From DASYAE01 sp036501535 (lineage in GTDB: Bacteria; Actinomycetota; Actinomycetes; Streptomycetales; Catenulisporaceae), in assembly GCA_036501535.1 (NCBI GenBank), contig DASYAE010000111.1:1-64000 (forward strand): DNA of 64,000 nt, in the 5' to 3' direction. Of this stretch, positions 34,687 to 42,938 are shown piece after piece (positions within the stretch are counted from its first letter, which is position 1; each line of letters begins with the position of its first letter). The position numbers were made by a program, and so were the translations under genes. A model generated the notes under the pieces. It saw only the letters and a list, made by a program, of their open reading frames with translations. It made no database searches and was not told the DNA's origin.

Positions 34687-35040
34687 GTGGAGTCGATGAG
34701 CGAACAGACCTTCCTGATCCTCGCTGCTCTCGCCGATCAGCCACGCCACGGATACGCCCTGGTCACGGAGGTGGCGGCGATGTCCGACGGACGGGTCAAG
34801 CTGCGTGCGAGCACGCTGTACGCGGCGCTGGACCGGCTGCTGGCGCGCGGGCTGATCGAGCACGAGCGCGACGAGGTGGACAGCGGCCGACTGCGCCGCT
34901 ACTACCGGCTGACCGATGAGGGCGCCGCGGCGGTGCACAAGGAGGCCGACCGCATGGCAGCCTCGGCCGACCGGGCCCGAGAACGGCTGAGACTGCGCCC
35001 GAAAGGCCGGCCGGCACTCGGGAACGGGGGGACGGCGTGA
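34687..35040 (+). CDS. PadR-family transcriptional regulator
   Basis: 117 residues from GTG 34687; an ATG at 34696 is also possible. The winged helix is clear: EQTFLILAALADQPRHGYALVTEVAAMSDGRVKLRASTLYAALDRLLARGLIEHERDEVDSGRLRRYYRLTDEGAAAV. PadR proteins repress their own operon and often a transporter or membrane protein. The stop overlaps the start of the next gene (GTGA). Two palindromes sit in its promoter. There is almost no leader, so translation may be leaderless. Confidence 0.92.
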   Translation: MESMSEQTFLILAALADQPRHGYALVTEVAAMSDGRVKLRASTLYAALDRLLARGLIEHERDEVDSGRLRRYYRLTDEGAAAVHKEADRMAASADRARERLRLRPKGRPALGNGGTA

Positions 35041-35960
35041 ACCCGGTCGAACGGTACTACCGCCGCCTGGTGCGGCTCCTGCCGCCGGAAGAGCGCGCGG
35101 CGCGCGGCGAGGAACTCCTCGGCCTCCTGCTGGACATGGAGGAGGGCCGCGCCCGGCCCAGCCCGCAGGAGACCGCGGCACTGCTCTGGCTGGTCGCGCG
35201 GCGGAACCTGCGCAGCGCCAGGGCCGCGCGGCTGGGCGTCAGCCTGCTGGGCGTGTTCCTCATCGTCCTCGCGACCGAGCCCGTCGCCACGGTGATCCCC
35301 ACCGTCCTGTTCAGGGGCGCAGGGCCGCACTTCTACTCGGGCAGTGTGCCTCCGGCGCTCTTCGAGCTGGTTTCGCTGAGCGCCGCCATCGCCTGGGCAC
35401 TCGGCGCGTATCGCACGACCCTGACCCTGTACACCGCGACCGCCGCCTCCAGCATCTGGACCGCTTACACCATCCACGCGCCGAGCAACGGGACCTGGAT
35501 CCACCGTTACACGTTCGGGAACCCCGGAGAATTCGTCTCGTACATCCTGTCCTGCATCGTCGTGCCGGTCGCGCTGGCCGTCGTGGCGCGGCGCAAACCC
35601 GCCCGCGGACCCGTCGCGGTCGGCTTGACCTGCATCGCGATCGCCATCGCGGTCCAGGACTTCACAGAACCCTTCTGGTCACCCGACATACGCTTCCTCA
35701 TCTTCAACGCGACCTGGATCCTGGGCGCGGCGTGCGCCGCGACGATCGCCCTGTATGCCCGGCGCAGCGCATGGTTCGTGCTGATCGCCCTGGTGGCCGC
35801 CGGATTCGTTGCGGGCACGGAGCTTTACACGCTGATGCCGACGCAGTTCTGGCTGGACTTCGTCGTCACCGCCTTAGCCGGCAAGGCGGCGGTCCTGCTC
35901 GTCGCGCGGCTTGCAAGGGCACGGCGACGCACTCCTGCGGTCGCCGACGGTCCCGCGTAG
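35037..35960 (+). CDS. Membrane protein coupled to PadR
   Basis: 307 residues from GTG 35037, translationally coupled to padR. A cytoplasmic N-terminus (NPVERYYRRLVRLLPPEERAARGEELLGLLLDMEEGR) resembles the helical region seen in many PadR-linked membrane proteins. About seven hydrophobic helices follow (RLGVSLLGVFLIVLATEPVATVIP, LFELVSLSAAIAWALGAY, and so on). The function is unknown; in such pairs the membrane protein is usually the target of the PadR repressor. Confidence 0.85.
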   Translation: MNPVERYYRRLVRLLPPEERAARGEELLGLLLDMEEGRARPSPQETAALLWLVARRNLRSARAARLGVSLLGVFLIVLATEPVATVIPTVLFRGAGPHFYSGSVPPALFELVSLSAAIAWALGAYRTTLTLYTATAASSIWTAYTIHAPSNGTWIHRYTFGNPGEFVSYILSCIVVPVALAVVARRKPARGPVAVGLTCIAIAIAVQDFTEPFWSPDIRFLIFNATWILGAACAATIALYARRSAWFVLIALVAAGFVAGTELYTLMPTQFWLDFVVTALAGKAAVLLVARLARARRRTPAVADGPA

Positions 35961-36032
35961 GTGCGCGCGGACGATGCGGGGCGGCCGTGGCCGCCCTGCA
36001 TCGCCACCGTGACCGGGGTCACCGGACCAGGG

Positions 36033-37076
36033 TCAGTTCCACAGCTGGAACGTGTCGCTTCCGCTGCAGGCCCACTGGAAGACCGGGCCGCCGTTCTTCG
36101 GGTCCTTGCTGTCCACGTCAAGGCACTTGCTGTCCTTGTCGTTGCGCAGACCCGCCTCTGCGTCGCCGTTCGCGTTGAGCTTGGCGCTGCCGTCGAAGGC
36201 CCACTGCTCGCCGGTCGCCGTCTTGTCGCAGGCCCACTGGTAGATCTTGCCGCCGTTGCCGGTCTGGCTCGGATCGATGTCCAGGCACAGCTTGGTGGCG
36301 TTGTTGCGCAGCACCGGCATGTGGCCGAGGCTGTCCAGCACCGTCCACTGCTGCCGGGGCAACTTGCCGTTGCAGGTCTGCTGCTCGACCGCGCCGCCGT
36401 TCTTCGCCTGGGAGACCTCCGCGGCCAGGCAGGTGCCGGCCTTCTGGTCCTTCAGCATGAACGAGAACGAGCTGGTGACAGCGGCCTTGGCGTCGCCGAC
36501 GTACTGCTCCCACTTGCCGCTCGCATAGGTCGACCACGGCCCCCAGTCGGCGCCGTGCTTCGAGATCATCCAGGCGGCGTCGCCGTTGCACTGCGCGTCG
36601 TAGGCGCACTTGTCGGAGACGCCGGGCCACGCCGCGTTGTTGATCTGCCAGAGGCCGCGGTCCTCGGAGCCGTTCGGGTCGTGGTAGACCGCGCTCGGAA
36701 TGCAGCTGGACTCGGCCAGCGCGACCGAGATCGCGACCACGATCTGCGGCTCCTTGCCGATCGCCGTGGAGACGGTCCTGGCATAGGAGAAGCCCGCCTT
36801 CGTGGCGACCCGGGCGCACAGCTGCTCCGCGGAGGTCGCCATCGCCGAGGCCGGGGCGGCGGCCCCGGGATCGCCCGAGGCGATCTGCGTGCTCGACGAC
36901 GCGGCCGGGGACGAGCCGGCCGAGGAGGCCCACGCGGAGCCCCCGGCGGCCAGCAGGGCGACCACGGCCGCGCCCACGATCCCGAGCTCCAGGCCGCGCC
37001 GCGGCCCGGTGACCGGCCCGGCGGCCGGCGGCCTCCTCACCTTCGCAGTGAACTTCGATATCCGGATGAGCGGCAT
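36033..37076 (-). CDS. Secreted lytic transglycosylase-like protein with ricin B lectin domain
   Basis: 347 residues from ATG 37076; an upstream ATG at 37115 is possible. One N-terminal membrane helix or signal (LELGIVGAAVVALLAAGGSAWA) is followed by an SLT-type lysozyme-like domain (about 85-200) with the expected catalytic Glu in ALAESSCIPSA and the typical DRGLWQINNAAW motif. A ricin B-type lectin (about 205-347) with repeated Q-x-W motifs (RQQWTV, EQWAF, FQLWN) ends the protein. It would bind and cleave peptidoglycan or bind polysaccharide outside the cell. Confidence 0.85.
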   Translation of the reverse strand: MPLIRISKFTAKVRRPPAAGPVTGPRRGLELGIVGAAVVALLAAGGSAWASSAGSSPAASSSTQIASGDPGAAAPASAMATSAEQLCARVATKAGFSYARTVSTAIGKEPQIVVAISVALAESSCIPSAVYHDPNGSEDRGLWQINNAAWPGVSDKCAYDAQCNGDAAWMISKHGADWGPWSTYASGKWEQYVGDAKAAVTSSFSFMLKDQKAGTCLAAEVSQAKNGGAVEQQTCNGKLPRQQWTVLDSLGHMPVLRNNATKLCLDIDPSQTGNGGKIYQWACDKTATGEQWAFDGSAKLNANGDAEAGLRNDKDSKCLDVDSKDPKNGGPVFQWACSGSDTFQLWN

Positions 37077-37296
37077 CTCTCGCGATCCCTTCCCTCGCTT
37101 CGCGCCGGCGCGCATCCCGCCGGCGTCGGCGAGGACACTGGCAGTCCGCTGTATCGCGCCGGTAGCGATGCGGTAGCGCGCCGCGAGCCGTCAATGGCGC
37201 GGGGAAGGAGACGAGGGATTCAGGGCACGAAGACACTTGGAGCAGTCGGGGCCGCCGCGGCGCCCTGCGCCGGCCGGCGTCCAGGCCGTGAGCGCG

Positions 37297-37743
37297 TCAC
37301 GGCACCACGATCACCGGCCAGCGCCGGGCCTTGACCAGGCGCAGCGACGGCGAGCCGAAGAACCTGTGCTCCAGCCGCCGGCAGGTGCCCACGACGACGG
37401 CGTCCGCGCGCAGGTCGTCGGCGACGTTGGACAGGCCGATGAACACGTCGCCGGGGAAGGTGTAGAAATCCCAGTGCAGCGCGGCCCGCTCGGACATCTG
37501 CTCGGCGCCCTCCCGGATCTGCCGCTCGATGTCCTGCGCCACCTTCGAGACGGTCTCGGTGACCGCCGCGCCGAGCCCGACCGAGGCGGCGATCGCGTGG
37601 GTCGGCTGCACGTAGACGATGCCCAGGCGCGATCCCTGGCGACGCGCCATTCCCGCGGCGTAGGCTGCGGCGCGCCAGGAGCACTCGGAGCCGTCCACCC
37701 CGACCACGATCACCCCCGGGCCGTCCGCCCCATGCTCGATCAC
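37297..37743 (-). CDS. Universal stress protein (UspA family)
   Basis: 148 residues. The Usp fold is evident from VIVVGVDGSECSWRAAAYAAGMARRQGSRLGIVYVQ at the start and ADAVVVGTCRRLEHRFFGSPSLRLVKARRWPVIVVP at the end. The usual ATP-binding G-x2-G-x9-G-S/T motif is incomplete (GTCRRLEHRFFGSPS), so ATP binding is uncertain. Actinobacteria use many Usp proteins in hypoxia and stationary phase. Confidence 0.9.
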   Translation of the reverse strand: MIEHGADGPGVIVVGVDGSECSWRAAAYAAGMARRQGSRLGIVYVQPTHAIAASVGLGAAVTETVSKVAQDIERQIREGAEQMSERAALHWDFYTFPGDVFIGLSNVADDLRADAVVVGTCRRLEHRFFGSPSLRLVKARRWPVIVVP

Positions 37744-37950
37744 GTTCAGCCTTCCCGTCCGCCGAGTGGGGCCGCCGCGCCGGCCGGTGGCGGCGCGCGG
37801 CGGGTGACCCGACCGGGCGGGCCGCGGCCCGGACGACCGCGATTGCAGCAGACCTTAGGCCGAACCGGCCGCTGCCGGAACCGGACGCGGCCGGGACGGC
37901 CCGCGCAGGGGTGGCCGAGACAACATGGACGCGGCGCACGGCCCGGAGGA

Positions 37951-37974
37951 TACTTAGTTAATCTTGGCTAAGTA
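37951..37974. promoter_or_regulatory. Inverted repeat upstream of the first DHA2 transporter
   Basis: TACTTAG (37951-37957) and CTAAGTA (37968-37974) are exact complements separated by 10 A/T-rich bases, just before the transporter gene. The form is typical of a MarR-type operator, but no MarR gene is adjacent. Confidence 0.5.
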
Positions 37975-38013
37975 AATATGCAGGGGCGGAGACAGCCGGA
38001 GGAGCAAGGGCAC

Positions 38014-39816
38014 ATGACGACGACGAACGCCGCGCGCCGTTCACCGCAGCAGCCGGACCGGGGACCGAACGGCGACGGCCGGTCACACTGGGTGAGCGCC
38101 GACCATCCGCGCTACAAGTGGATCGCCCTTTCGAACACCACGCTGGGCATGCTGATCGCCACGATCAACGCCTCGATCGTGCTGATCTCGCTGCCGGCGA
38201 TCTTCAACGGGATCCGGCTGAACCCGCTCCAGCCCGGCAACGTCAGCTACCTGCTGTGGATGCTGATGGGCTACATGCTCGTCTCCGCGGTGCTCGTGGT
38301 GGCGCTCGGCCGGATGGGCGACATGTTCGGCCGGGTGCGCATCTACAACGCCGGCTTCATGATCTTCGCGGTGACCTCGGTCATCCTCTCGCTCGACCCG
38401 ATGCACGGCGGCGGCGGGGCGCTGTGGCTGATCGGCTGGCGCATCGCGCAGGCGGTCGGCGGCTCGATGCTGATGGCCAACTCCGCGGCGATCATCACCG
38501 ACGCGTTCCCGGGCGAGCAGCGCGGCATGGCGCTCGGGGTGAACATGGTGGCCGGCATCGCCGGGTCCTTCGTCGGCCTGGTGCTCGGCGGCCTGCTGGC
38601 CGAGTGGGACTGGCGCAGCATCTTCTGGGTCAACGTGCCGATCGGCATCGTCGGGACGATCTGGGCGTACCGCTCGCTGCACGAGACCGGGATCCGCCGG
38701 CGGGCCAAGATCGACTGGTGGGGCAACGCGACCTTCGGCGTGGGCCTGACCGCGCTGCTGGCCGCGATCACCTACGGCATCCAGCCCTACGGCGGGCACA
38801 CCATGGGCTGGAGCAACCCGTGGGTGATCGCCGGGCTGACCGGCGGAGTCGTGCTGCTCGCGGTGTTCTGCGTGATCGAGATGCGGGTCGACGAGCCGAT
38901 GTTCCCGCTGCGGCTGTTCCGCAACGTGGCGTTCACCGGCGGCAACGCCGCGGCGCTGCTGGGCTCCATAGGCCGCGGCGGCATGCAGTTCATGCTGATC
39001 ATCTGGCTGCAGGGGATCTGGCTGCCGCTGCACGGCTACGACTACGCGCAGACCCCGCTGTGGGCCGGCATCTACCTGCTCCCGCTCACCTTCGGCTTCC
39101 TGGCGGCCGGCCCGATCTCCGGGCACCTCTCGGACAAGTTCGGCGCGCGGCTGTTCGCGGCCGGCGGGCTGGTGGTCATGGCGGCCTCGTTCGGCGGGCT
39201 GCTGCTGATCCCGACCGACTTCTCGTACTGGGCCTTCGCGCTGCTGGTCTTCCTCAACGGGCTGGGCGGCGGCCTGTTCGCGGCGCCGAACACCTCGATC
39301 ATCATGTCCAACGTGCCGCCGGAGGCGCGCGGGGCGGCGTCGGGCATGCGCGCCACCTTCCAGAACGCCGGCATGGTGCTGTCCATCGGCGTGTTCTTCT
39401 CGCTGATGATCGCGGGGCTGGCCGGCTCGCTGCCGCACACCCTGACCTCCGGCCTGACCGCGCAGGGGGTGCCGCTCACGGACGCCCAGACGGTCGCCGC
39501 GCTGCCGCCGGTCGGCACGCTGTTCGCCGCGTTCCTCGGCTACAACCCGATCCAGCAGCTGCTCGGACCGCACGTGCTCAACGCGCTGCCGGCCTCGAAC
39601 GCGCACACGCTGATCGGCCGCCAGTTCTTCCCGCAGCTGATCTCAGGGCCCTTCCACGACGGCCTGGTGGTGGTCTTCTCGCTGGCGATCGCGATGTGCC
39701 TGATCGCCGCCGTGGCGTGCCTGTTCCGCGCCAAGCCGGAGCCGCAGGATCTGCCGCAGCCCTCACTGGCGGAGGTCGAGGAGGCGGCCGACTCGACCGG
39801 CGCGCCGCTCAGCTGA
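38014..39816 (+). CDS. DHA2-family MFS multidrug transporter (14 helices)
   Basis: 600 residues from ATG 38014 (AAGGG and GGAGGAG upstream). About 14 hydrophobic helices are seen. Motif A-like sequence is in GRMGDMFGRVRIYNAG, and motif C-like AGIAGSFVGLVLGGLLAEWDWRSIFWVNVPIGIVGTIWAYRSL is the EmrB/QacA signature. The pump would export drugs or dyes using the proton gradient; the substrate is unknown. An inverted repeat at 37951-37974 probably controls it. Confidence 0.92.
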   Translation: MTTTNAARRSPQQPDRGPNGDGRSHWVSADHPRYKWIALSNTTLGMLIATINASIVLISLPAIFNGIRLNPLQPGNVSYLLWMLMGYMLVSAVLVVALGRMGDMFGRVRIYNAGFMIFAVTSVILSLDPMHGGGGALWLIGWRIAQAVGGSMLMANSAAIITDAFPGEQRGMALGVNMVAGIAGSFVGLVLGGLLAEWDWRSIFWVNVPIGIVGTIWAYRSLHETGIRRRAKIDWWGNATFGVGLTALLAAITYGIQPYGGHTMGWSNPWVIAGLTGGVVLLAVFCVIEMRVDEPMFPLRLFRNVAFTGGNAAALLGSIGRGGMQFMLIIWLQGIWLPLHGYDYAQTPLWAGIYLLPLTFGFLAAGPISGHLSDKFGARLFAAGGLVVMAASFGGLLLIPTDFSYWAFALLVFLNGLGGGLFAAPNTSIIMSNVPPEARGAASGMRATFQNAGMVLSIGVFFSLMIAGLAGSLPHTLTSGLTAQGVPLTDAQTVAALPPVGTLFAAFLGYNPIQQLLGPHVLNALPASNAHTLIGRQFFPQLISGPFHDGLVVVFSLAIAMCLIAAVACLFRAKPEPQDLPQPSLAEVEEAADSTGAPLS

Positions 39817-40124
39817 GCCGAGCCCTGCCGAACCCCTTCACCCCCGGCGCACGAATGGATACTCCAGCCTGCCTTTAGGCGTTGTCGGCGATAATCAGTA
39901 CTGTCACAGTGAGCGATGCTCCAGACGTGCGCGGATCCGGCGATGCGGTGCATATCGCCGCGGCCGGAGTTAGAGCCCTGCAGCCCTGCTCCGTTCGCGC
40001 CGTCTGTGCCTCGCGCGCGCCGTGGCGGAAATGCTGTGCCGGAAATCGGCGCGGGACATCGCGACGCTGCACAGGGCGACTGCAGAGGGCGAGAGGTGTC
40101 CGGCGAGAGCAAGGGGAGGTCGTC
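39817..40124. other. Non-coding gap between the two DHA2 transporters
   Basis: 308 bases without a supportable gene. A small perfect palindrome ACTGTCACAGT (39900-39910) follows a possible promoter (TTGTCG at 39882, ATAATC at 39891). Confidence 0.45.
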
Positions 40125-41630
40125 TTGGCCCGCACGGTGAAGCGCAGACACCACAACGTGACGTTCTCGGTGCTCATCCTGGGCGTCGCGGCCTATGCGC
40201 TGCTCCAGTCCATGGTCATCCCGGTGCTGCCGACCATCCAGCACCAGCTGAACACCTCGCAGGACACCGTCACCTGGGTGGTGACCGCCTACCTTCTGTC
40301 CGCCTCGGTGTTCACCCCGCTGCTCGGCCGGATCGGCGATGCGGTCGGCAAGGAGCGGATGCTCGTGGTGACCCTGGCCGGCCTGGCCGTCGGCTCGCTG
40401 CTGGCCGCGCTGGCCGGCTCGATCACCCTGATGATCGTCGCCCGCGTGGTGCAGGGCGTCGGCGGCGGCGTGCTGCCGGTGGCCTTCGGGATCGTGCGCG
40501 ACGAGTTCCCGCAGCGCAAGGTAAACGGCGCGATAGGCAACCTGGCCGCGCTGACCGCGGTCGGCGGCGGGCTCGGCCTGGTGCTGGCCGGGCCGATCGT
40601 GGACAGCCTCGGCTACCACTGGCTGTTCTGGGTCCCGCTGATCATGGTGTCCGTCGCGGCGCTGGCCGCCTACCTGCTGGTGCCGCCCTCGCCGGTGCGC
40701 AGCGGCGGCCGGGTCAGCTGGGGCGCGGCGACGCTGCTGTCCGCCTGGCTGATCGCGCTGCTGCTCGCGGTGAGCGAGGGCCCGGTCTGGGGCTGGACTT
40801 CGGTGAAGGTGCTGGCGCTGCTGGGCGGCTCGTTGCTCCTCGCGGCCGGCTGGGCCGCGGTGGAGGTGCGCTCGGCGCACCCGCTTGTCGACATGCGCAT
40901 GATGCGAATCCCGACGGTGTGGACCACGAACCTGGTCGCGTTCCTGTTCGGCGTGACGATGTACGGGGTGATGACCTTCCTGCCGCAGTTCGTCCAGACC
41001 CCGCGCAGCGCAGGATACGGATTCGGCGCCACGGTCACCGGTTCCGGCCTGTTCCTGATGCCGCTGACGGTGACCATGTTCGTCGGCGGCGTGGTGTCCG
41101 GCGGCCTGACCGGCCGCTTCGGATCCAAGGCGGTGCTGGCGGCCGGCTCGGCGGTCTGTGTGGTGCCGGCGCTGCTGCTCACCTACGGGCACGGCAGCGC
41201 CGGGGTGATCTACCTCGCCTTGGGCGCGCTGGGCGTCGGCGTGGGCCTGGCCTTTTCTGCGATGTCGGCGCTGGTGGTGGAGACCGTGCCGGCCGAGCAG
41301 ACCGGCGTGGCCAGCGGCATGAACGCGAACATCCGCACGATCGGCGGCTCCATCGGCTGCGCGATCATGGCGAGCATCGTGACCTCGGGCGCCGCGCCGG
41401 GCGGACTGCCGAAGGTCTCCGGCTATACCAACGGCTTCCTGTTCATGACCGCGGCGACGGTGCTGGCGACGGTCGCCTCGCTGTTCATCCCGACCGTGCG
41501 GCGCATCCTCGCGCCCACGCTCGAGGTCGATGTCAATGTCGATGAGGGTCCTGAGACCGTCGCGGCCGCCGCGACCGCCGCCGGCGCGCAGCTGTCCCCG
41601 GAGCCGGAGCCGACGTCCTACGCGACCTGA
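40125..41630 (+). CDS. DHA2-family MFS transporter
   Basis: 501 residues from TTG 40125, chosen for GGGGAGG 5 bases upstream; the frame is open further up but without codon bias. Fourteen helices, motif A (LLGRIGDAVGKERMLV) and the EmrB-type motif C region (IGNLAALTAVGGGLGLVLAGPIVDSLGYHWLFWVPLIMVSVAALAAYLLV) are present. It is related in family but not closely to the pump before it. The substrate is unknown. Confidence 0.92.
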   Translation: MARTVKRRHHNVTFSVLILGVAAYALLQSMVIPVLPTIQHQLNTSQDTVTWVVTAYLLSASVFTPLLGRIGDAVGKERMLVVTLAGLAVGSLLAALAGSITLMIVARVVQGVGGGVLPVAFGIVRDEFPQRKVNGAIGNLAALTAVGGGLGLVLAGPIVDSLGYHWLFWVPLIMVSVAALAAYLLVPPSPVRSGGRVSWGAATLLSAWLIALLLAVSEGPVWGWTSVKVLALLGGSLLLAAGWAAVEVRSAHPLVDMRMMRIPTVWTTNLVAFLFGVTMYGVMTFLPQFVQTPRSAGYGFGATVTGSGLFLMPLTVTMFVGGVVSGGLTGRFGSKAVLAAGSAVCVVPALLLTYGHGSAGVIYLALGALGVGVGLAFSAMSALVVETVPAEQTGVASGMNANIRTIGGSIGCAIMASIVTSGAAPGGLPKVSGYTNGFLFMTAATVLATVASLFIPTVRRILAPTLEVDVNVDEGPETVAAAATAAGAQLSPEPEPTSYAT

Positions 41631-41632
41631 CC

Positions 41633-41670
41633 CCGCACCGCACCGCACCGCACCGCACCGCACCGCACCG
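41633..41670 (+). repeat. CCGCA pentanucleotide repeat
   Basis: Seven full CCGCA units plus a partial one start 2 bases after the transporter stop and end 42 bases before the LLM oxidoreductase start. Such runs are prone to slippage. Confidence 0.85.
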
Positions 41671-41712
41671 GGCAATGGGAACACGGCGCCCGGCGACGGT
41701 GTTGCGCGGAAC

Positions 41713-42831
41713 GTGAGTGAAACCGCCGTTCCCCCCATCGCCGACCAGGTCCGCGGCGCCGCGCGCGGCCGCGCCGAGGTCCCGCTGTCCATTCTCGATC
41801 TGGCCCCGATCGGCGCGGGCCTGACGCCGACCGAGGCGCTGGAGGCGACGACCGAGCTGGCGCGCCGCGCCGAGGCGTGGGGCTACCACCGGTTCTGGGT
41901 GGCCGAGCACCACGGGATGCCCGGCGTGGCCAGCTCGGCTCCGGCGGTGCTGCTCGCGCACCTGGCCGCGGCGACGCGCACGATCCGGCTCGGCTCCGGC
42001 GGCGTGATGCTGCCGAACCACGCGCCGCTCGTGGTCGCCGAGCAGTTCGGCCTCCTGCACGCGCTGCACCCCGGCCGGATCGACCTCGGCCTCGGCCGCG
42101 CGCCGGGCACCGATCCGGCCACCGCGGCGGCGCTCGGCCGGCCGGACTCGGCCGAGCAGTTCCCGCAGCAGGTCGCCGAGCTGGCCGGGTTCCTCGACGG
42201 CTCCTTCCCGGCCGGGCACCCGTACGCGAAGATCCGCGCGGTGCCCGGAGCGTCGGTCGCGCCGGGCTCGGGCCGGCCGCCGATCTGGCTGCTCGGCTCG
42301 TCCGGGTTCAGCGCGCAGCTGGCCGGGGCGCTCGGCCTGCCCTTCGCCTTCGCGCACCACTTCAGCGCCGGCAACACGGAGCCCGCGCTGGACCTCTACC
42401 GGGAGACCTTCCGACCGTCGGAGTACCTTGACAAGCCCTATGCGCTCATCGGCGTCGGGGCGATCGCGGCGGACTCGCGGGACGAGGCGCTGTGGCTGGC
42501 CGGCCCGTCGGCGCTCTCGATGATCCGGCTGCGCCGCGGCGTGCCCGGCCCGGTGCCGACGCCGCAGGAGGCCGCCGCTTATCAGTACTCGCCGTTGGAG
42601 CGCGAGTTCGCCGACGCGCGGCTGGCCACGATGGTGCTCGGCGACGGCGATCAGGTGCGCACGGGCCTGGCCGAGCTGCGCGGCCGCACCGGCGCCGACG
42701 AGCTGATGATCACCGCGATGGTGGCGGACCGCACAGCCCGGCTGCGCTCCTTCGAGCTCATCGCGGAGGCACACGGCCTGGCGGCACCGACACCGGCAGC
42801 GGAACCAGCAGCGACACCGACAGAGGCCTGA
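41713..42831 (+). CDS. LLM-class flavin-dependent oxidoreductase (MsnO8-like)
   Basis: 372 residues from GTG 41713. The opening VPLSILDLAPIGAGLTPTEALEATTELARRAEAWGYHRFWVAEHHGMPGVASSAPAVLLAHLAAATRTIRLGSGGVMLPNHAPLVVAEQFGLLHALHPGRIDLGLGRAPG is the signature of the MsnO8/YhbW type luciferase-like monooxygenases. It follows the DHA2 transporter closely and in the same direction, so they may be co-transcribed. The substrate is unknown. The C-terminal tail is Ala/Pro/Thr-rich. Confidence 0.92.
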   Translation: MSETAVPPIADQVRGAARGRAEVPLSILDLAPIGAGLTPTEALEATTELARRAEAWGYHRFWVAEHHGMPGVASSAPAVLLAHLAAATRTIRLGSGGVMLPNHAPLVVAEQFGLLHALHPGRIDLGLGRAPGTDPATAAALGRPDSAEQFPQQVAELAGFLDGSFPAGHPYAKIRAVPGASVAPGSGRPPIWLLGSSGFSAQLAGALGLPFAFAHHFSAGNTEPALDLYRETFRPSEYLDKPYALIGVGAIAADSRDEALWLAGPSALSMIRLRRGVPGPVPTPQEAAAYQYSPLEREFADARLATMVLGDGDQVRTGLAELRGRTGADELMITAMVADRTARLRSFELIAEAHGLAAPTPAAEPAATPTEA

Positions 42832-42854
42832 TACAGCTCAGCGGGCGTCCCGCG

Positions 42855-42938
42855 GCGTGCTCTGGTCGGCTTGCAGCATGCTGTGCTCAGCCTGCGGCGT
42901 GCCGTGCTCAGCCTGCGGCACGCTGTGTTGAGCCTTCG
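42855..42938. repeat. Four imperfect 21-bp tandem units
   Basis: Units start at 42855, 42876, 42897 and 42918. The middle two differ at only two positions (GCATGCTGTGCTCAGCCTGCG and its variant), the outer ones more. The last unit and a half form the final codons of the FAD monooxygenase gene on the minus strand. No spacers, so not CRISPR. Confidence 0.7.

Noticed and set aside
39540..41792. Minus-strand open frame of 750 codons
   Set aside because: Antisense of the second DHA2 transporter; product is His/Arg/Gln-rich without any known fold.
42855..42938. Possible CRISPR repeats
   Set aside because: The 21-bp units abut each other with no spacers and no cas genes are present.
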